A stretch of DNA of 64,000 nucleotides from Pseudomonas chlororaphis subsp. aurantiaca (GTDB lineage: Bacteria; Pseudomonadota; Gammaproteobacteria; Pseudomonadales; Pseudomonadaceae), in contig NZ_CP059162.1 of the NCBI RefSeq assembly GCF_013466605.1, positions 5,022,001-5,086,000 on the forward strand. Direction: 5' to 3'. Under the pieces are notes generated by a model. The model had not been told where the DNA came from and made no database searches. It saw nothing but the letters and a program-made list of their open reading frames with translations. Made by a program: the position numbers and the translations under genes. Positions 43,537 through 53,547 of the stretch are shown here, piece after piece (positions within the stretch are counted from its first letter, which is position 1; the number at the start of each line of letters is the position of its first letter).

Positions 43537-44481
43537 ATGCCCAGCGTCCTGTCTCCTGCAAGACCCAACACGCCGCCCGCGGGTCAAAAACGCAGGATCA
43601 GCAAGGTTTTTCCACCGATCGAAAGCTCCCAGGCGTCTTCACCAAGCACATTGGTACTGCCCCCTCGAATAGCGCCCGCCATCGCCCCAAAACCCGTGCC
43701 GTTTTCAGTCCCCAGGACCTGCTCGGCGTGCGGAACATATCATCAAGGCCCCTGCACGACTCCCCGACTTAGTGACGCATCTTCTTCGCCAAAAGCGGTT
43801 TCAGCGCAGGAAATGTATGAACGGCACCAGGCGAACTATCAGCCACAGGACCGGACTCAGCCGTTCGAAATCATGCATTCGGTCATGGATGGCAACCTGA
43901 AGTTCAGTAACCAGAAGGCGACCGATGCCGAGCTTTTAAAAGTTGCAGACAAGAAGTTCACCCTCCGCCACTACACCAGATCAAAAGACGGCCTCCCACC
44001 GTTCAGCACTATTTCTTCGAACTTTGAACTGGTGCACCGCAAAATCAAAACATTGCAAAGAACCCGAGACAGTAATACCAACCAGGATGACTGGGTGCGC
44101 CTGGGCAATACGGCGTTTACCTTCTTTCTCTTGGCAATCGACGGCGAGGTAGCAAACCGGAAGTTCCTCGCAGGTGCAACGCATTACGCGGAAATTGATC
44201 CGGACAACCTCGAACAAATGACGGCGGCAGGTCTGGAAAATGCGGAGCTTTTTGCCTCGCCAGACTTGCTGCACACCAAGGATTTGTCGAGTGCCAAAGC
44301 TATCAAAGGCCCGCTGAAAGACCTCAAGGCGCTGATGCTCGCAAGCTCCGGACTCAAACCTATCAGCTTGGGTCGAACATCTGCTCCAGGCCTGCTCAAA
44401 GCTATCGACGATCAATTCTCTGGCACTTTGGAAGTGAAACTGCCAGGCTCGGTAATCGTTACTCAATGGCACAGGATCTAG
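43537..44481 (+). CDS. effector-like protein with HYT motif, possible ADP-ribosyltransferase fold
   Basis: A 314-residue protein from ATG 43537; the frame is open back to 43387, just after the IS5 end, so the true start is unsure. Residues 1-~90 are rich in Ser, Pro and Ala with no acidic residue in the first ~25, as in secreted effectors. A CSACGTYHQGPC stretch could bind zinc. The C-terminal ~190 residues are folded-looking: FTLRHYTRSKDG, PFSTISSN, GNTAFTFFLLAIDGE, EVKLPGS. The HYT plus ST.S arrangement resembles toxin ADP-ribosyltransferases of the HYD/HYE kind, but this is pattern memory only. It may also be a stray TccC or RHS tip. No immunity gene is evident. Confidence 0.6.
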   Translation: MPSVLSPARPNTPPAGQKRRISKVFPPIESSQASSPSTLVLPPRIAPAIAPKPVPFSVPRTCSACGTYHQGPCTTPRLSDASSSPKAVSAQEMYERHQANYQPQDRTQPFEIMHSVMDGNLKFSNQKATDAELLKVADKKFTLRHYTRSKDGLPPFSTISSNFELVHRKIKTLQRTRDSNTNQDDWVRLGNTAFTFFLLAIDGEVANRKFLAGATHYAEIDPDNLEQMTAAGLENAELFASPDLLHTKDLSSAKAIKGPLKDLKALMLASSGLKPISLGRTSAPGLLKAIDDQFSGTLEVKLPGSVIVTQWHRI

Positions 44482-44561
44482 TTTTTGTGGTGTTTCCAAG
44501 TGCCGTAGAAAATCTGGTCTAGTCTCTGTAGAAACCAACTCATCAAGAACTGTGTATCTAC

Positions 44562-45342
44562 ATGAGCCGACCAGCGACCGTCATTGCCCTTTCCGAGGCC
44601 GACACAGCAGCGCTTCTACGCCGGGTTAACCAGCGCAAGGGGGCACAGGATGCTTCCCTTCGTGCTGAAATCATACTGGCATGCACAGATGGGGAGTCCG
44701 GAAACTCCATTGCCCAGCGCCTTGGTGTCAGCAAGGACGTGATATCGCGCTGGCGAGTTCGTTTCTCTAAATGGGGATTGCCTGGTCTGAACGATGAACC
44801 GCGCTCCGAGCGTCCACGCACCATCACCGATGAACAAGTGCAGCAAGTGGTTGATCAGGTACTTCAAAGCAAGCCCGAAGATGCGAGCCATTGGAGCACC
44901 CGGCGAATGAGCCGGGAAACGGGGCTATCTCCGGCTAGCGTGATGCGCACCTGGCATGCCTTCGGGATCAAGCCTCATCTGGAGAGACCTTTAAACTATC
45001 AACCGATCCGCTCTCCGTTGACAAGGTCCATGACATCGTTGGCCTATACCTGAATCCGCCCGATAGAGCATTGGTGTTGTGCGTCGATGAAAAAAGCCAG
45101 ATCCAGGCGCTAAATCGAACCCAGCCTGGGCTACCTCTGGCACCGGGCAATCCTGCGACTCGCACGCATGATTACAAACGGTATGGGACAACCTCACTGT
45201 TCGCTGCACTGGACGTGGCGACAGGCGGTTGGCCGGTTGAAACGCCAGCACCGCAGTACCGAGTTCCTGTCATTTCTCAAGGAAATCGATGCGTCTGTCC
45301 CTGCCGAGATGTCAATCCACTTGGTCATGGATAACTACGCAA
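44562..45342 (+). pseudogene. IS630-family transposase, frameshifted and truncated
   Basis: The N-terminal half is intact (helix-turn-helix [44 protein letters not shown]). A frameshift near 44990 moves to the frame with [29 protein letters not shown] (catalytic Asp), and another near 45170-45230 leads to HLVMDNYA (second Asp). It is cut at 45342 by the next IS3 element, so the C-terminal Glu region is absent. Confidence 0.87.
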
Positions 45343-45404
45343 TGAATCGCCCCGGGTTTCGTAGACACCTCTTTGCCTTAAACTGAGGCCAATCAGGAGG
45401 TGCC

Positions 45405-45683
45405 ATGAGCAACCCGCGTTACCCCGAAGAATTCAAAATCCAAGCGGTCAATCAAGTGACCGAAAAGAAGCTGCCTGTCGCTGATGTAGCGGCCCGTCTT
45501 GGCGTGTCGACGCATAGCTTATATGCCTGGATAAAGCGCTACAGCAAACCTCAAGAAGAACGACAGCAAGACGATGATCAGCACGCTGAACTGCGTCGTC
45601 TGCGAGCAGAACTCAAGCGCGTCACTGAAGAGCGAGACATCTTAAAAAAGGCCGCCGCGTACTTTGCCAAGGAGTGCGGCTGA
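45405..45683 (+). CDS. IS3-family transposase OrfA
   Basis: A 92-residue protein: helix-turn-helix ([36 protein letters not shown]) and coiled coil ([18 protein letters not shown]). An AGGAGG ribosome site lies just upstream. Near its end, TTAAAAAAG provides the slip site for fusion to OrfB. Confidence 0.92.
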   Translation: MSNPRYPEEFKIQAVNQVTEKKLPVADVAARLGVSTHSLYAWIKRYSKPQEERQQDDDQHAELRRLRAELKRVTEERDILKKAAAYFAKECG

Positions 45684-46555
45684 AGTACGCCTTTATCAAG
45701 CAGCGCGCGGGCGACTATTCGATTCGGCGGCTTTGCCTGATGCTGAAAGTCCATCCCAGCGGTTATTACGCCTGGCTGTCCGAGCCGCAATCTGTACGCG
45801 CCAAAGACGACCAGCGACTGCTGGGTTTGATCAAGCATTCATGGCTGGAGAGTGGCGGCGTTTATGGCTATCGCAAAGTCCATGACGATCTGCGCGAGGT
45901 CGGTGAAGATTGTGGTCGCCATCGTGTAGCGAGGCTGATGCGTCTTGAAGGTCTGCGCTCTCAGACAGGGTATCGACGCCGCCCTGGAAAGTACGGCGGT
46001 AAGCCAGCGGTCGCCTCACCCAATTTGCTGAAGCGCCAGTTTGATGTCGTAGAACCCAACAAAGTTTGGGTCACCGACATCACCTACATTCGCACTTATG
46101 AAGGCTGGCTGTATTTGGCTGTGGTGTTGGATCTGTTTTCTCGCTAGGTCGTTGGCTGGTCAATGAAGTCGCAGATGACCAGTGATTTGGCTATTGACGC
46201 GTTGTTGATGGCGGTTTGGAGGCGTAAACCGAAGCAAGAAGTGATGGTTCATTCCGACCAAGGCAGCCAGTACAGCAGCTCCGATTGGCGCAGCTTTTTG
46301 AAGGCAAACAATTTGGTTGCCAGCATGAGTCGCCGAGGCAACTGTCATGACAACGCTGTGGCCGAGAGCTTTTTCCAGCTTCTGAAACGGGAACGGATCA
46401 AGCGAAAAATCTACACCTCGCGGCAAGATGCTCGTAGTGATGTGTTCGATTACATCGAGATGTTCTACAACGCAAAACGCCGTCATGGTTTCAACAATCA
46501 GCTGTCACCGGCAGAGTTTGAAAAGCGTTACGCAATGAGCTTGCAAGGTGTCTAG
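45674..46555 (+). pseudogene. IS3-family transposase OrfB with nonsense codon
   Basis: The frame has [12 protein letters not shown], the first Asp in VWVTDITYI, then [13 protein letters not shown] residues followed by an in-frame TAG at 46145-46147. The rest continues in the same frame with the second Asp in HSDQGSQYSS and the Glu in NAVAESFFQLLK through to the stop at 46555. Relatives have a sense codon (typically CAG or CGG) before VVGWSM, so one base change inactivated it. Confidence 0.9.
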
Positions 46556-46573
46556 AGAATCCGGGGCGATTCA

Positions 46574-46725
46574 ATGGCAAAGGCAAACACCTCGCGCCCC
46601 CAGCCGAACTCGGCGCTCATGGGCGGCAGAAACAGCCCGAAGCCGTGTCTTACCCCCAGGGACAGGGCCAGGATCAGCGCACTCCCGAGAAGAACCCAAC
46701 CGCTGGTACGCCACATCGAAGTCAT
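46574..46725 (-). pseudogene. MFS transporter, N-terminal fragment only
   Basis: The first ~50 residues of a major facilitator (TSGWVLLGSALILALSLGVRHGFGLFLPPMSAEFGWGREVFAFAI) are cut by the IS3 end at 46573. The start ATG 46725 has GGAG eight bases upstream. The other ~350 residues are not in the window. The gene lies just downstream of marR, with an operator between them; in P. aeruginosa an MFS gene lies between marR and glutathione peroxidase (remembered PA1286). Confidence 0.88.
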
Positions 46726-46741
46726 CGTTATTCTCCATTTA

Positions 46742-46755
46742 CGGGTATATACCCG
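46742..46755. promoter_or_regulatory. MarR-type operator in front of the MFS fragment
   Basis: CGGGTATATACCCG is a perfect 14-bp palindrome, 16 bases upstream of the MFS start. A near copy lies upstream of marR (47187-47200). Confidence 0.7.
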
Positions 46756-46777
46756 CTTATCATCGAACAAAAGGCGT

Positions 46778-47182
46778 TCACGCCAGTTCGTTCAGCAAGG
46801 CCAGCAAGGTTTCGCGTTTCTCTGCACCCAGACGGTCGATCAAACGCTGTTGCGCCGCTTCCCAGGCAGGCAAGGCCGCCAGCAGTCGCTGCTGGCCCTC
46901 CTCAGTCAGCTGGACAATGCGATTGCGTTGATCCTCACCCTCGGACAGCCGGACCAGCCCCTCGCCTTCCAGCACCCGCAGGTTGCGGCCCAGGGTGCTG
47001 CGATCCAGGCCCATGGCCTCGGCCAGGCTGGAAATGCTCGGTTGGTCCAGGCGCTGCAGGTTGCTCAGCAAGGAATACTGGGCAACGTTAATCCCGAAGC
47101 CGTCGAGAGCGCCGTCGTAGAACCTGCTGACGCCACGGGCGGCGCGACGCAGGTTCGTGCACAAACATTGAGAAGGAATCAT
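46778..47182 (-). CDS. MarR-family transcriptional regulator
   Basis: A 134-residue winged-helix regulator: SISSLAEAMGLDRSTLGRNLRVLEGEGLV is the recognition helix region and EGEDQRNRIVQLTEEGQ the wing. Dimer-forming helices lie at both ends. AGAAGGAATC-type sequence overlaps the start region. It probably represses itself and the downstream MFS gene through the two TATATACCCG palindromes. With the MFS gene destroyed, its main target here may be itself. Confidence 0.9.
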   Translation of the reverse strand: MIPSQCLCTNLRRAARGVSRFYDGALDGFGINVAQYSLLSNLQRLDQPSISSLAEAMGLDRSTLGRNLRVLEGEGLVRLSEGEDQRNRIVQLTEEGQQRLLAALPAWEAAQQRLIDRLGAEKRETLLALLNELA

Positions 47183-47186
47183 GGTG

Positions 47187-47200
47187 CGTGTATATACCCG
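47187..47200. promoter_or_regulatory. MarR-type operator upstream of marR
   Basis: CGTGTATATACCCG differs by one base from the perfect palindrome at 46742-46755. It lies 5 bases upstream of the marR start codon, where a bound repressor would block transcription or initiation. Confidence 0.65.
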
Positions 47201-47264
47201 CGATTAATGGAATGCAAGAAATTTGCAAAGCCCAGGGCGCGGATGAAACCCGCGTCCCGCCTTT

Positions 47265-47996
47265 CTAGAACAACGCCAACCCCACCAGGACCGCCGTCTC
47301 CAGCAGCTCCAGCATAGCGCCCGCCGTATCCCCGGTGGTGCCGCCCAGACGGCGCAGCATCAGCTGCCGCAAGCCGGCAAACACCACGCCCGCCAGCAGT
47401 AACGCCAGCACTGCGCTATAACCTCCGAGCACTATGCACACCAATGCAGCAAGCCCCAGCACCCACTTGCCAGCCAGACGCGGCAGATAATTCGCCAGCG
47501 CCTGCCCAAGGCCACCAGGGCGCACATAAGGCGTACAGAGGAACAGCCCGAGCAAGGCGCCGCGACCGATCAGCGGCGCCAGCAGCAAGGCGACACCGGT
47601 CTGCTGCTCGATCAGCGCCACCAGCGCGGCGAACTTGAGCAGCAACACCAGCCCCAGGGTGACCACGGCGATCGGCCCGCTGCGCGGGTCTTTCATGATC
47701 GTCAACGTACGCTCGCGATCGCCGAAGCCGCCCAGCCAGGCGTCCGCACTGTCGGCCAGCCCGTCCAGATGCAAGGCGCCACTGAGCAGTACCCAGACCG
47801 TCAGCAACAACGCCCCATGCAGCAACAGCGGCGCGCCCATCAACAACTGGTTCAGCCCCCACAGCAGCAGCCCGAACAGCAGGCCGATCAGCGGATAGAA
47901 CAGCAACGACCGGCCCATTTCCTCGGGCGATGGCATGCCCGGCAAACGCACCGGAAAACTGCTGAGAAATTGCAAGGCGATCCAGAATGGCAGCAT
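47265..47996 (-). CDS. cobS: adenosylcobinamide-GDP ribazoletransferase (cobalamin synthase)
   Basis: A 243-residue membrane enzyme joining alpha-ribazole to adenosylcobinamide-GDP, the last step of cobalamin assembly. It has hydrophobic helices throughout, and the family motif with acidic residues is seen as LHLDGLADSADAW and DPRSGPIAV. Last gene of the cob operon, 2 bases after cobC. The equivalent in P. aeruginosa is called cobV. Confidence 0.95.
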   Translation of the reverse strand: MLPFWIALQFLSSFPVRLPGMPSPEEMGRSLLFYPLIGLLFGLLLWGLNQLLMGAPLLLHGALLLTVWVLLSGALHLDGLADSADAWLGGFGDRERTLTIMKDPRSGPIAVVTLGLVLLLKFAALVALIEQQTGVALLLAPLIGRGALLGLFLCTPYVRPGGLGQALANYLPRLAGKWVLGLAALVCIVLGGYSAVLALLLAGVVFAGLRQLMLRRLGGTTGDTAGAMLELLETAVLVGLALF

Positions 47997-47998
47997 GC

Positions 47999-48574
47999 TC
48001 AGACTCCTTCGCTCAACACCAGGCCAGCCTCGACAGTCAGAGCGAACAAGGCACCGTGAGCGACCTCGACATTCAGCAACTGCTCGCGCGGCAAACCCCG
48101 GGCCCGGGCCAGCAACAAGCGCATCACCCCGCCATGGCTGACCAGCAGCACCCGCTCACCGGCATGACGCTGATGCAGACGCTCGACCGCCCCCAGCACC
48201 CGCTCGGAAAATGCCAACACCGGCTCGCCCTGCGGCGGAGTAAAGGCATAAGGATCGGCCCAGAACTGCTCCAGCGCCTCGGCGTCAGTCGCCATCAGCG
48301 CCGCCGCGCTCTGCCCTTCCCAGGCGCCGAAATGCAGCTCCTGCAGATCCGGGTCCAGGCTCACCGGCAGAGCCAGGCGCGCCCCCAGTTCCTCGGCGAA
48401 ACGCGCGCAGCGTTGCAAGGGCGAGCTCACCAACCGATCCCAGGGCCCCTGGCCGGCAACTGCGGCACGCATCTGCTGCCAGCCGGCGTCGGTCAGGGCA
48501 TCGTCGAGGCTGCCGCGCAGGCCGCCACCGAGCTCGGTTTCGCCATGGCGCAGCAGGTCCAGGCGCAAAGTCAT
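47999..48574 (-). CDS. cobC: alpha-ribazole phosphatase (histidine phosphatase family)
   Basis: A 191-residue phosphoglycerate-mutase-like enzyme. The catalytic RHG motif lies in [10 protein letters not shown] near the N-terminus, and the second catalytic His in [13 protein letters not shown]. It removes the phosphate from alpha-ribazole 5'-phosphate (or the final phosphate of cobalamin). Overlaps cobT by 4 bases. Confidence 0.92.
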   Translation of the reverse strand: MTLRLDLLRHGETELGGGLRGSLDDALTDAGWQQMRAAVAGQGPWDRLVSSPLQRCARFAEELGARLALPVSLDPDLQELHFGAWEGQSAAALMATDAEALEQFWADPYAFTPPQGEPVLAFSERVLGAVERLHQRHAGERVLLVSHGGVMRLLLARARGLPREQLLNVEVAHGALFALTVEAGLVLSEGV

Positions 48575-49626
48575 GCCGGACGATCTGCCACGGCCGCCTC
48601 GGCGAAAGTCGCCATCTGCCCGTGCAGGTCGCAGGCCAGGCGCAGCAACGGTACCGCCAGCGCCGCGCCGCTGCCTTCGCCCAGGCGCAGGCCGAGGTCC
48701 AGCAAAGGCTCAGCCTCGAGGGTTTGCAGGATATGCCGATGACCCGGCTCGGCCCCACGGTGGCCGAACAGCAACCACTGCCGGCACTCGGGGTTGAGCC
48801 GCACCGCCACCAGCGCCGCCACGCTGCAAATAAAACCGTCGACCAGCACCGCGATGCCTTCCTGGGCACAGGCCAGGTACGCCCCCACCAGGGCAGCAAT
48901 TTCGAAACCGCCAAGGTTGAACAAGGTCTGCAAGGCATCGCCACGCTGGGCCGCATGCAGGCTCAAGGCACGCTCGATCACCCGCGCCTTGTGGCTGACA
49001 CCCGCCGCATCCAGGCCGGTGCCCGGACCCGCGAGGAGCGCTACCGGAATGTCCAGCAAGGCACAGGCCACGGCACTGGCCGCGGTGGTATTGCCGATGC
49101 CCATCTCGCCACCGATAAACAGTTCGCTACCCAGCTCGGCAGCCCGCAGCACACTGTCACGTCCAGCCTGCAGGGCCTGTTCGCCCTGGGCCTGGGTCAT
49201 GGCCGGCCCCTCGACGAAGTTCCGGGTGCCCGCCCCCAGGTGCAAATGACGCACGCCAGGCAGATTCAAGCCGGGCGTCACCGTGCCGAGGTCGACCACC
49301 TCCAGGCGTGCCCGCAGCTGCCGCGCCAACACGCTGATGGCCGCGCCGCCGGTGACGAAGTTGTGCAGCATCTGCCCGGTGACTTCCTGCGGATAAGCCG
49401 AAACGCCCTCGGCCACCACCCCGTGGTCGCCGGCGAAAATCGCAATCCACAGCTGCTCCAGGCCAGGCTTGACCCGCCCTTGCAAGCCGGCCAGCTGTAC
49501 CGCTACCCGCTCCAACTGCCCCAGCGAACCCGCGGGCTTGGTCAATTGCTGCTGACGCGACCGGGCCGCCTCCAGGGCTTGAGTGTCGAGCGCCTTGCAC
49601 GGCCGCTGCCACCAGAAGTCATTCAT
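48571..49626 (-). CDS. cobT: nicotinate-nucleotide-dimethylbenzimidazole phosphoribosyltransferase
   Basis: A 351-residue enzyme that makes alpha-ribazole phosphate from dimethylbenzimidazole. The family stretches [18 protein letters not shown] and [13 protein letters not shown] are visible, and the GxxHR-type C-terminal part includes [13 protein letters not shown] 49626 (MNDFWW) is chosen by family start; a longer frame reaches 49713 inside cobU. Overlaps cobU by 4 bases. P. aeruginosa calls this gene cobU. Confidence 0.95.
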   Translation of the reverse strand: MNDFWWQRPCKALDTQALEAARSRQQQLTKPAGSLGQLERVAVQLAGLQGRVKPGLEQLWIAIFAGDHGVVAEGVSAYPQEVTGQMLHNFVTGGAAISVLARQLRARLEVVDLGTVTPGLNLPGVRHLHLGAGTRNFVEGPAMTQAQGEQALQAGRDSVLRAAELGSELFIGGEMGIGNTTAASAVACALLDIPVALLAGPGTGLDAAGVSHKARVIERALSLHAAQRGDALQTLFNLGGFEIAALVGAYLACAQEGIAVLVDGFICSVAALVAVRLNPECRQWLLFGHRGAEPGHRHILQTLEAEPLLDLGLRLGEGSGAALAVPLLRLACDLHGQMATFAEAAVADRPA

Positions 49627-50144
49627 AACGCAGTTCCTTTCAGAGTCAGGGGCAGGCCGGCCACCGTCAGCACTACCCGCTGACAACGCTCGGCCAGGGC
49701 TTGATGCAGCCAACCGGCTTCATCGACATAACGGCGAGTCAATTCGCCCAGCGGCACGACACCCATTCCGGTCTCGTTGCTGACAAAAATGATTTCGCCC
49801 GGCAGCGACGCCAGGCACTGCAACAGGGCTTCGCGCTCACTGGCGAGCCGCTGGGCATCCTCCAGCAGCAACAGGTTGGTCAGCCACAAGGTCAGGCAAT
49901 CCACCAGCAGGCAACGCTCGGCGCTCGCCGCTTCGCGCAGCACCCGCGCCAGCTCCAGGGGTTCCTCGATCAATGCCCATTCGGCCGGACGCCGTTCGCG
50001 GTGATGCTCGATGCGCTGGTTCATTTCACCGTCCAGCGCCTGGCTGGTGGCGATATAGGTCACGGCCAGGCCGCTCTCGCCGGCGAGCTTTTCAGCCAGG
50101 CGACTCTTGCCGGAGCGGGCGCCGCCGAGGATCAGTTGCAACAT
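49623..50144 (-). CDS. cobU: adenosylcobinamide kinase / adenosylcobinamide-phosphate guanylyltransferase
   Basis: A 173-residue bifunctional enzyme. The P-loop GGARSGKS lies at the very N-terminus, a HHRERRP stretch holds the guanylylated His region, and [13 protein letters not shown] and [10 protein letters not shown] are family hallmarks. It phosphorylates adenosylcobinamide and then transfers GMP. ATG 50144 (MLQLILGG) fits the family. Known as cobP in P. aeruginosa. A 61-base gap to cobQ is the only notable spacing in the operon. Confidence 0.95.
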   Translation of the reverse strand: MLQLILGGARSGKSRLAEKLAGESGLAVTYIATSQALDGEMNQRIEHHRERRPAEWALIEEPLELARVLREAASAERCLLVDCLTLWLTNLLLLEDAQRLASEREALLQCLASLPGEIIFVSNETGMGVVPLGELTRRYVDEAGWLHQALAERCQRVVLTVAGLPLTLKGTAL

Positions 50145-50205
50145 GCTTGGAAACCCTTGAGTTGAGGTACAGCCACAGCGGCGCCGCAATACCGGCGCCG
50201 ACGCT

Positions 50206-51657
50206 CTAATGCCCGCAAAGCTGGCGCAGGTGCTCAGTGTCCAGATGCTGTTCCACCAGATCGGCCAGGCGCTCGATGTCGCGCTCGCGCAGGGCGTGGT
50301 AGTCGACCGCCTGCACCTCGCGCAAACCCGCCCAGCGCAGCAATGCGCTGCAGGCCGCCGGCGCCTCGAACAGGCCGTGCAGATAGGTACCGAGAATCTG
50401 CCCATCGTCGCTGCGCGCACCGTCGCAACTACCGTCATCCAGAGTCACGACCGGCAGTTCCAGCGCAGGCCCCGTCGTGACCCCGGCATGGATCTCGTAA
50501 CCACTGACTTCGGCCTCCTCCAGCGCCAGGCGCCCACGCACGTTGCGCAGTTGCTTCTCGTGTTCCAGCACCGTCTCGAACGCCAATAACCCCAGCCCGG
50601 CGCTGGAGCCCGGCGCGCCTTCCAGGCCCAGGGGATCGTGCAGCTGCTCGCCGAGCATCTGCAAACCACCGCAGATGCCCAACAACTTGCCGCCATAGCG
50701 CAGGTGCCGGGCGATGGCCCTGTCCCAGCCCTGGGCGCGCAGATACGCCAGGTCGCTGCGCACGCTTTTCGAGCCGGGCAGGATGATCAGGTCGGCCGGC
50801 GGAATCGCCTGGCCGGGACCGATGAATTGCAGGTCCACCTGGGGATGCAGGCGCAGCGGATCGAAGTCGGTGTGGTTGCTGATGCGCGGCAACACCGGCA
50901 CCAGCACTTTCAGCACCTGCTCGACCTTGTCGGCCTGACGCTGGTCGATGCCGTCCTCGGCTTCCAGATGCAGGTCCAGCACGTAGGGCAGCACGCCGAT
51001 CACCGGTTTGCCGGTACGCGCTTCGAGCCAGTCCAGGCCCGGTTGCAACAGGGCGATATCGCCGCGAAAACGGTTGATGATGAAACCTTTGACCCGCGCC
51101 TGCTCGCTTGGCGACAACAGCTCCAGGGTGCCCACCAGATGGGCGAAAACCCCGCCACGGTTGATGTCGGCGATCAGCAGCACCGGGCAGTCCACCGCTT
51201 CGGCAAAGCCCATGTTGGCGATGTCGCCGGCCCGCAGATTGATCTCCGCCGGCGAGCCTGCGCCTTCCACCATCACCACCGGATAGGCCGCGCTCAGGCG
51301 CTGGTGAGAGGCCAGCACGGCCTGCATGGCGATGGCCTTGTAGTCGTGATAGGCCACCGCGTTCATGGTGGTCACCGCGCGACCGTGAATGATCACCTGG
51401 GCCCCGGTGTCGCTGTTGGGTTTGAGCAGCACCGGGTTCATGTCGGTGTGCGGCTCCAGGTGCGCGGCCTGGGCCTGCACCGCCTGAGCGCGGCCGATCT
51501 CGCCACCGTCGGCGGTCACCGCGCTGTTGAGGGCCATGTTCTGCGGCTTGAAGGGCACGACACTGACGCCCTGGCGCGTCAGCCAGCGGCAGAGGGCCGT
51601 CACCAGGGTGCTTTTACCGGCATCGGAAGTGGTGCCCTGCACCATCAGGGTAGTCAT
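50206..51657 (-). CDS. cobQ: cobyric acid synthase
   Basis: A 483-residue glutamine-dependent amidotransferase that amidates four side chains of adenosylcobyrinic acid a,c-diamide. The N-terminal synthetase has the P-loop-like [15 protein letters not shown]. The C-terminal class I glutaminase has the nucleophile Cys in [10 protein letters not shown] and a His in GTYLHGLFE. Overlaps cobD by 4 bases. Confidence 0.96.
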   Translation of the reverse strand: MTTLMVQGTTSDAGKSTLVTALCRWLTRQGVSVVPFKPQNMALNSAVTADGGEIGRAQAVQAQAAHLEPHTDMNPVLLKPNSDTGAQVIIHGRAVTTMNAVAYHDYKAIAMQAVLASHQRLSAAYPVVMVEGAGSPAEINLRAGDIANMGFAEAVDCPVLLIADINRGGVFAHLVGTLELLSPSEQARVKGFIINRFRGDIALLQPGLDWLEARTGKPVIGVLPYVLDLHLEAEDGIDQRQADKVEQVLKVLVPVLPRISNHTDFDPLRLHPQVDLQFIGPGQAIPPADLIILPGSKSVRSDLAYLRAQGWDRAIARHLRYGGKLLGICGGLQMLGEQLHDPLGLEGAPGSSAGLGLLAFETVLEHEKQLRNVRGRLALEEAEVSGYEIHAGVTTGPALELPVVTLDDGSCDGARSDDGQILGTYLHGLFEAPAACSALLRWAGLREVQAVDYHALRERDIERLADLVEQHLDTEHLRQLCGH

Positions 51658-52646
51658 GGATGTTCCTTGGCGTAGGCGACGAAGGCCTGTTCGAGACGCG
51701 ACCAGTCGGCTTCGTCGGCCGGCAGGCCGAAGCGCAGGCTGCTGTTGTGGGTGAACAACCGCAGCAGGATGCCCCGGCGCGCCATGAACTCATGCAACAG
51801 CTCGGCGCGATCGGTGATCAGCCACTGGAACAGCGCACAACCACCCTGGGGTTTCAGGCCGTGGCGCTCGAGCAGGTGCGCCAAACGCAGGCTCGCCACT
51901 TCGCTGCGCAGCCGTTGCCGTGCATGGCCTTGGCTGTCACGCAGGCACACCTGGCCCAGTACCCGGGTCGGTCCGCTGACGGCCCAGGGGCCGACCTGTT
52001 CGGCCAGCAGCTTGAGCAACTTGCGCTCGGCCAGGACGAAGCCCAGGCGCACACCGGCCAGGCCGAAAAACTTGCCGAAGGAGCGCAGGACGATCAACCC
52101 CACCTGATCGGCCTGGGCCGCCAGGCTCAACTGGGGAGTGTTGTCCATGAAGGCTTCGTCGACCACCAGCCAGCCACCGCGCTGCGCCAGGCGCGCGTAC
52201 CAGTCCAGCAGGCGCTCCGGGGTCAGGCTCAGGCCCGTGGGATTGTTCGGATTGACCACCACCAGCACGTCCAGGCTGTCGAGAAAGAAGTCCACTTCCT
52301 GCTCCAGCACTTCACGCACGATGTAGCCGCTGCGGCGCCAGGCTTCGGCGTGCTCGGCATAACAGGGCGACAGCACGCCGACCTTGCCGGCACGGCGCAA
52401 ACGCGGGAGCAGCTGGATCGCCGCCTGGGAACCAGGCACCGGCAACACATGGGCGGCACCGTAGTAGTCGCGGGCGGCCTGCTCCAGGCCGTCGTCGGTT
52501 TCCGGCAGGCGCGCCCAGGCCCGCATGCCGATCTCGGGAATCGGCCACGGCCAGGGTGCCAAGCCGCTGGACAGGTCCAGCCAGTCGGCCTCGGCTATGC
52601 CGTATTGCTCGGCCGCCTTGCGCAGGCGGCCACCGTGCTCAAGCAT
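51654..52646 (-). CDS. cobD: threonine-phosphate decarboxylase (PLP-dependent)
   Basis: A 330-residue class I/II aminotransferase-fold enzyme. The PLP lysine lies in [16 protein letters not shown], the NPNNPTG motif is visible, and DEAFMD holds the PLP Asp. It makes (R)-1-amino-2-propanol phosphate, the linker of the nucleotide loop. Named cobC in P. denitrificans and P. aeruginosa usage. It overlaps cbiB by 8 bases. Confidence 0.92.
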   Translation of the reverse strand: MLEHGGRLRKAAEQYGIAEADWLDLSSGLAPWPWPIPEIGMRAWARLPETDDGLEQAARDYYGAAHVLPVPGSQAAIQLLPRLRRAGKVGVLSPCYAEHAEAWRRSGYIVREVLEQEVDFFLDSLDVLVVVNPNNPTGLSLTPERLLDWYARLAQRGGWLVVDEAFMDNTPQLSLAAQADQVGLIVLRSFGKFFGLAGVRLGFVLAERKLLKLLAEQVGPWAVSGPTRVLGQVCLRDSQGHARQRLRSEVASLRLAHLLERHGLKPQGGCALFQWLITDRAELLHEFMARRGILLRLFTHNSSLRFGLPADEADWSRLEQAFVAYAKEHP

Positions 52647-53547
52647 AGAACTCAGCTCCCACGCAGAGAATCAGCAGCCATAACCAGACCCCGCGCTGTA
52701 CCAGTTGCCAGCCGCGATCGATGGACGAAGCATCGGCCCCCGCCCCCTCGCCCAGTTGCGGCCGCTGGTGCAACTCGCCGTGATAGATCGCCGCGCCGCC
52801 CAGCTCGACACCCAGGGCCCCGGCCCCGGCCGCCATCACCGGCCCGGCGTTCGGGCTGTCCCAGGTCGGCCCCTGGCGGCGCCAGCATTTCAGCGCCAGG
52901 CGGGTCTTGCCCAGCAGCGCGTAAGTCAGGGCCACCAAGCGGGCCGGAATATAGTTGAGCAGGTCGTCGATCTTCGCCGCCGCCCAGCCGAAACGCTCGA
53001 AACGCTCATTACGATAGCCCCACATCGCATCCAGGGTGTTGCTCAGGCGGTAGAGCACCACGCCCGGCGCCCCGGCCACGGCAAACCAGAACAGGGCGGC
53101 GAATACCGCGTCGCTGCCGTTCTCCAGCACCGACTCGGTGGCGGCGCGGGCGACTTCGGTGGCATCCAGTTCGCTGGTCTGGCGACTGACCAGATAGCCG
53201 ACCCGCTGCCGCGCCAACTCCAGGTCGTCGCTGCGCAAGGCCTGGGCCACCGGCTCGACATGCTCGCCGAGGCTGCGCAGGCCGAGAGCGCAGTACAGCG
53301 CCAGGATCTCGAACAACCAACCGATATAGGGCAGCCAGGAAAACAGCGTCGCCAGCAGGGTCAGCGGCAACACCGCGATGACCCAGGCGGTGACGCCATG
53401 ACTGCGCCAACCGCGACCGCCGGAGTTGAAACGTTGCTCGATGCGATCGGAAAAACGGCCGAACGCCACCAGCGGATGCCAGCGTTTGGGTTCGCCCAGC
53501 AACGCATCCAGCGCCACCCCGGCGACACTCAGCAACGCCACACTCAT
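52639..53547 (-). CDS. cbiB: adenosylcobinamide-phosphate synthase
   Basis: A 302-residue membrane protein that attaches aminopropanol phosphate to adenosylcobyric acid. Family stretches are [17 protein letters not shown] at the N-terminus, [18 protein letters not shown] in the centre and [18 protein letters not shown] near the end. Several membrane helices. Called cobD in P. denitrificans usage. Overlaps bluB by 4 bases. Confidence 0.95.
   Translation of the reverse strand: MSVALLSVAGVALDALLGEPKRWHPLVAFGRFSDRIEQRFNSGGRGWRSHGVTAWVIAVLPLTLLATLFSWLPYIGWLFEILALYCALGLRSLGEHVEPVAQALRSDDLELARQRVGYLVSRQTSELDATEVARAATESVLENGSDAVFAALFWFAVAGAPGVVLYRLSNTLDAMWGYRNERFERFGWAAAKIDDLLNYIPARLVALTYALLGKTRLALKCWRRQGPTWDSPNAGPVMAAGAGALGVELGGAAIYHGELHQRPQLGEGAGADASSIDRGWQLVQRGVWLWLLILCVGAEFYA

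Larger units (their letters stand above)
45343..46573 (+). mobile_element. IS3-family element (IS51-like), full length but inactivated
   Basis: The ends TGAATCGCCCCGGGTTTCGTAGACACC and the inverse of TGAATCGCCCCGGATTCTCTAGACACC match over 27 bases with few differences. The left end interrupts the IS630 remnant and the right end interrupts an MFS gene. No direct repeat is seen, so the two flanks were probably brought together by recombination or deletion. Confidence 0.88.
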
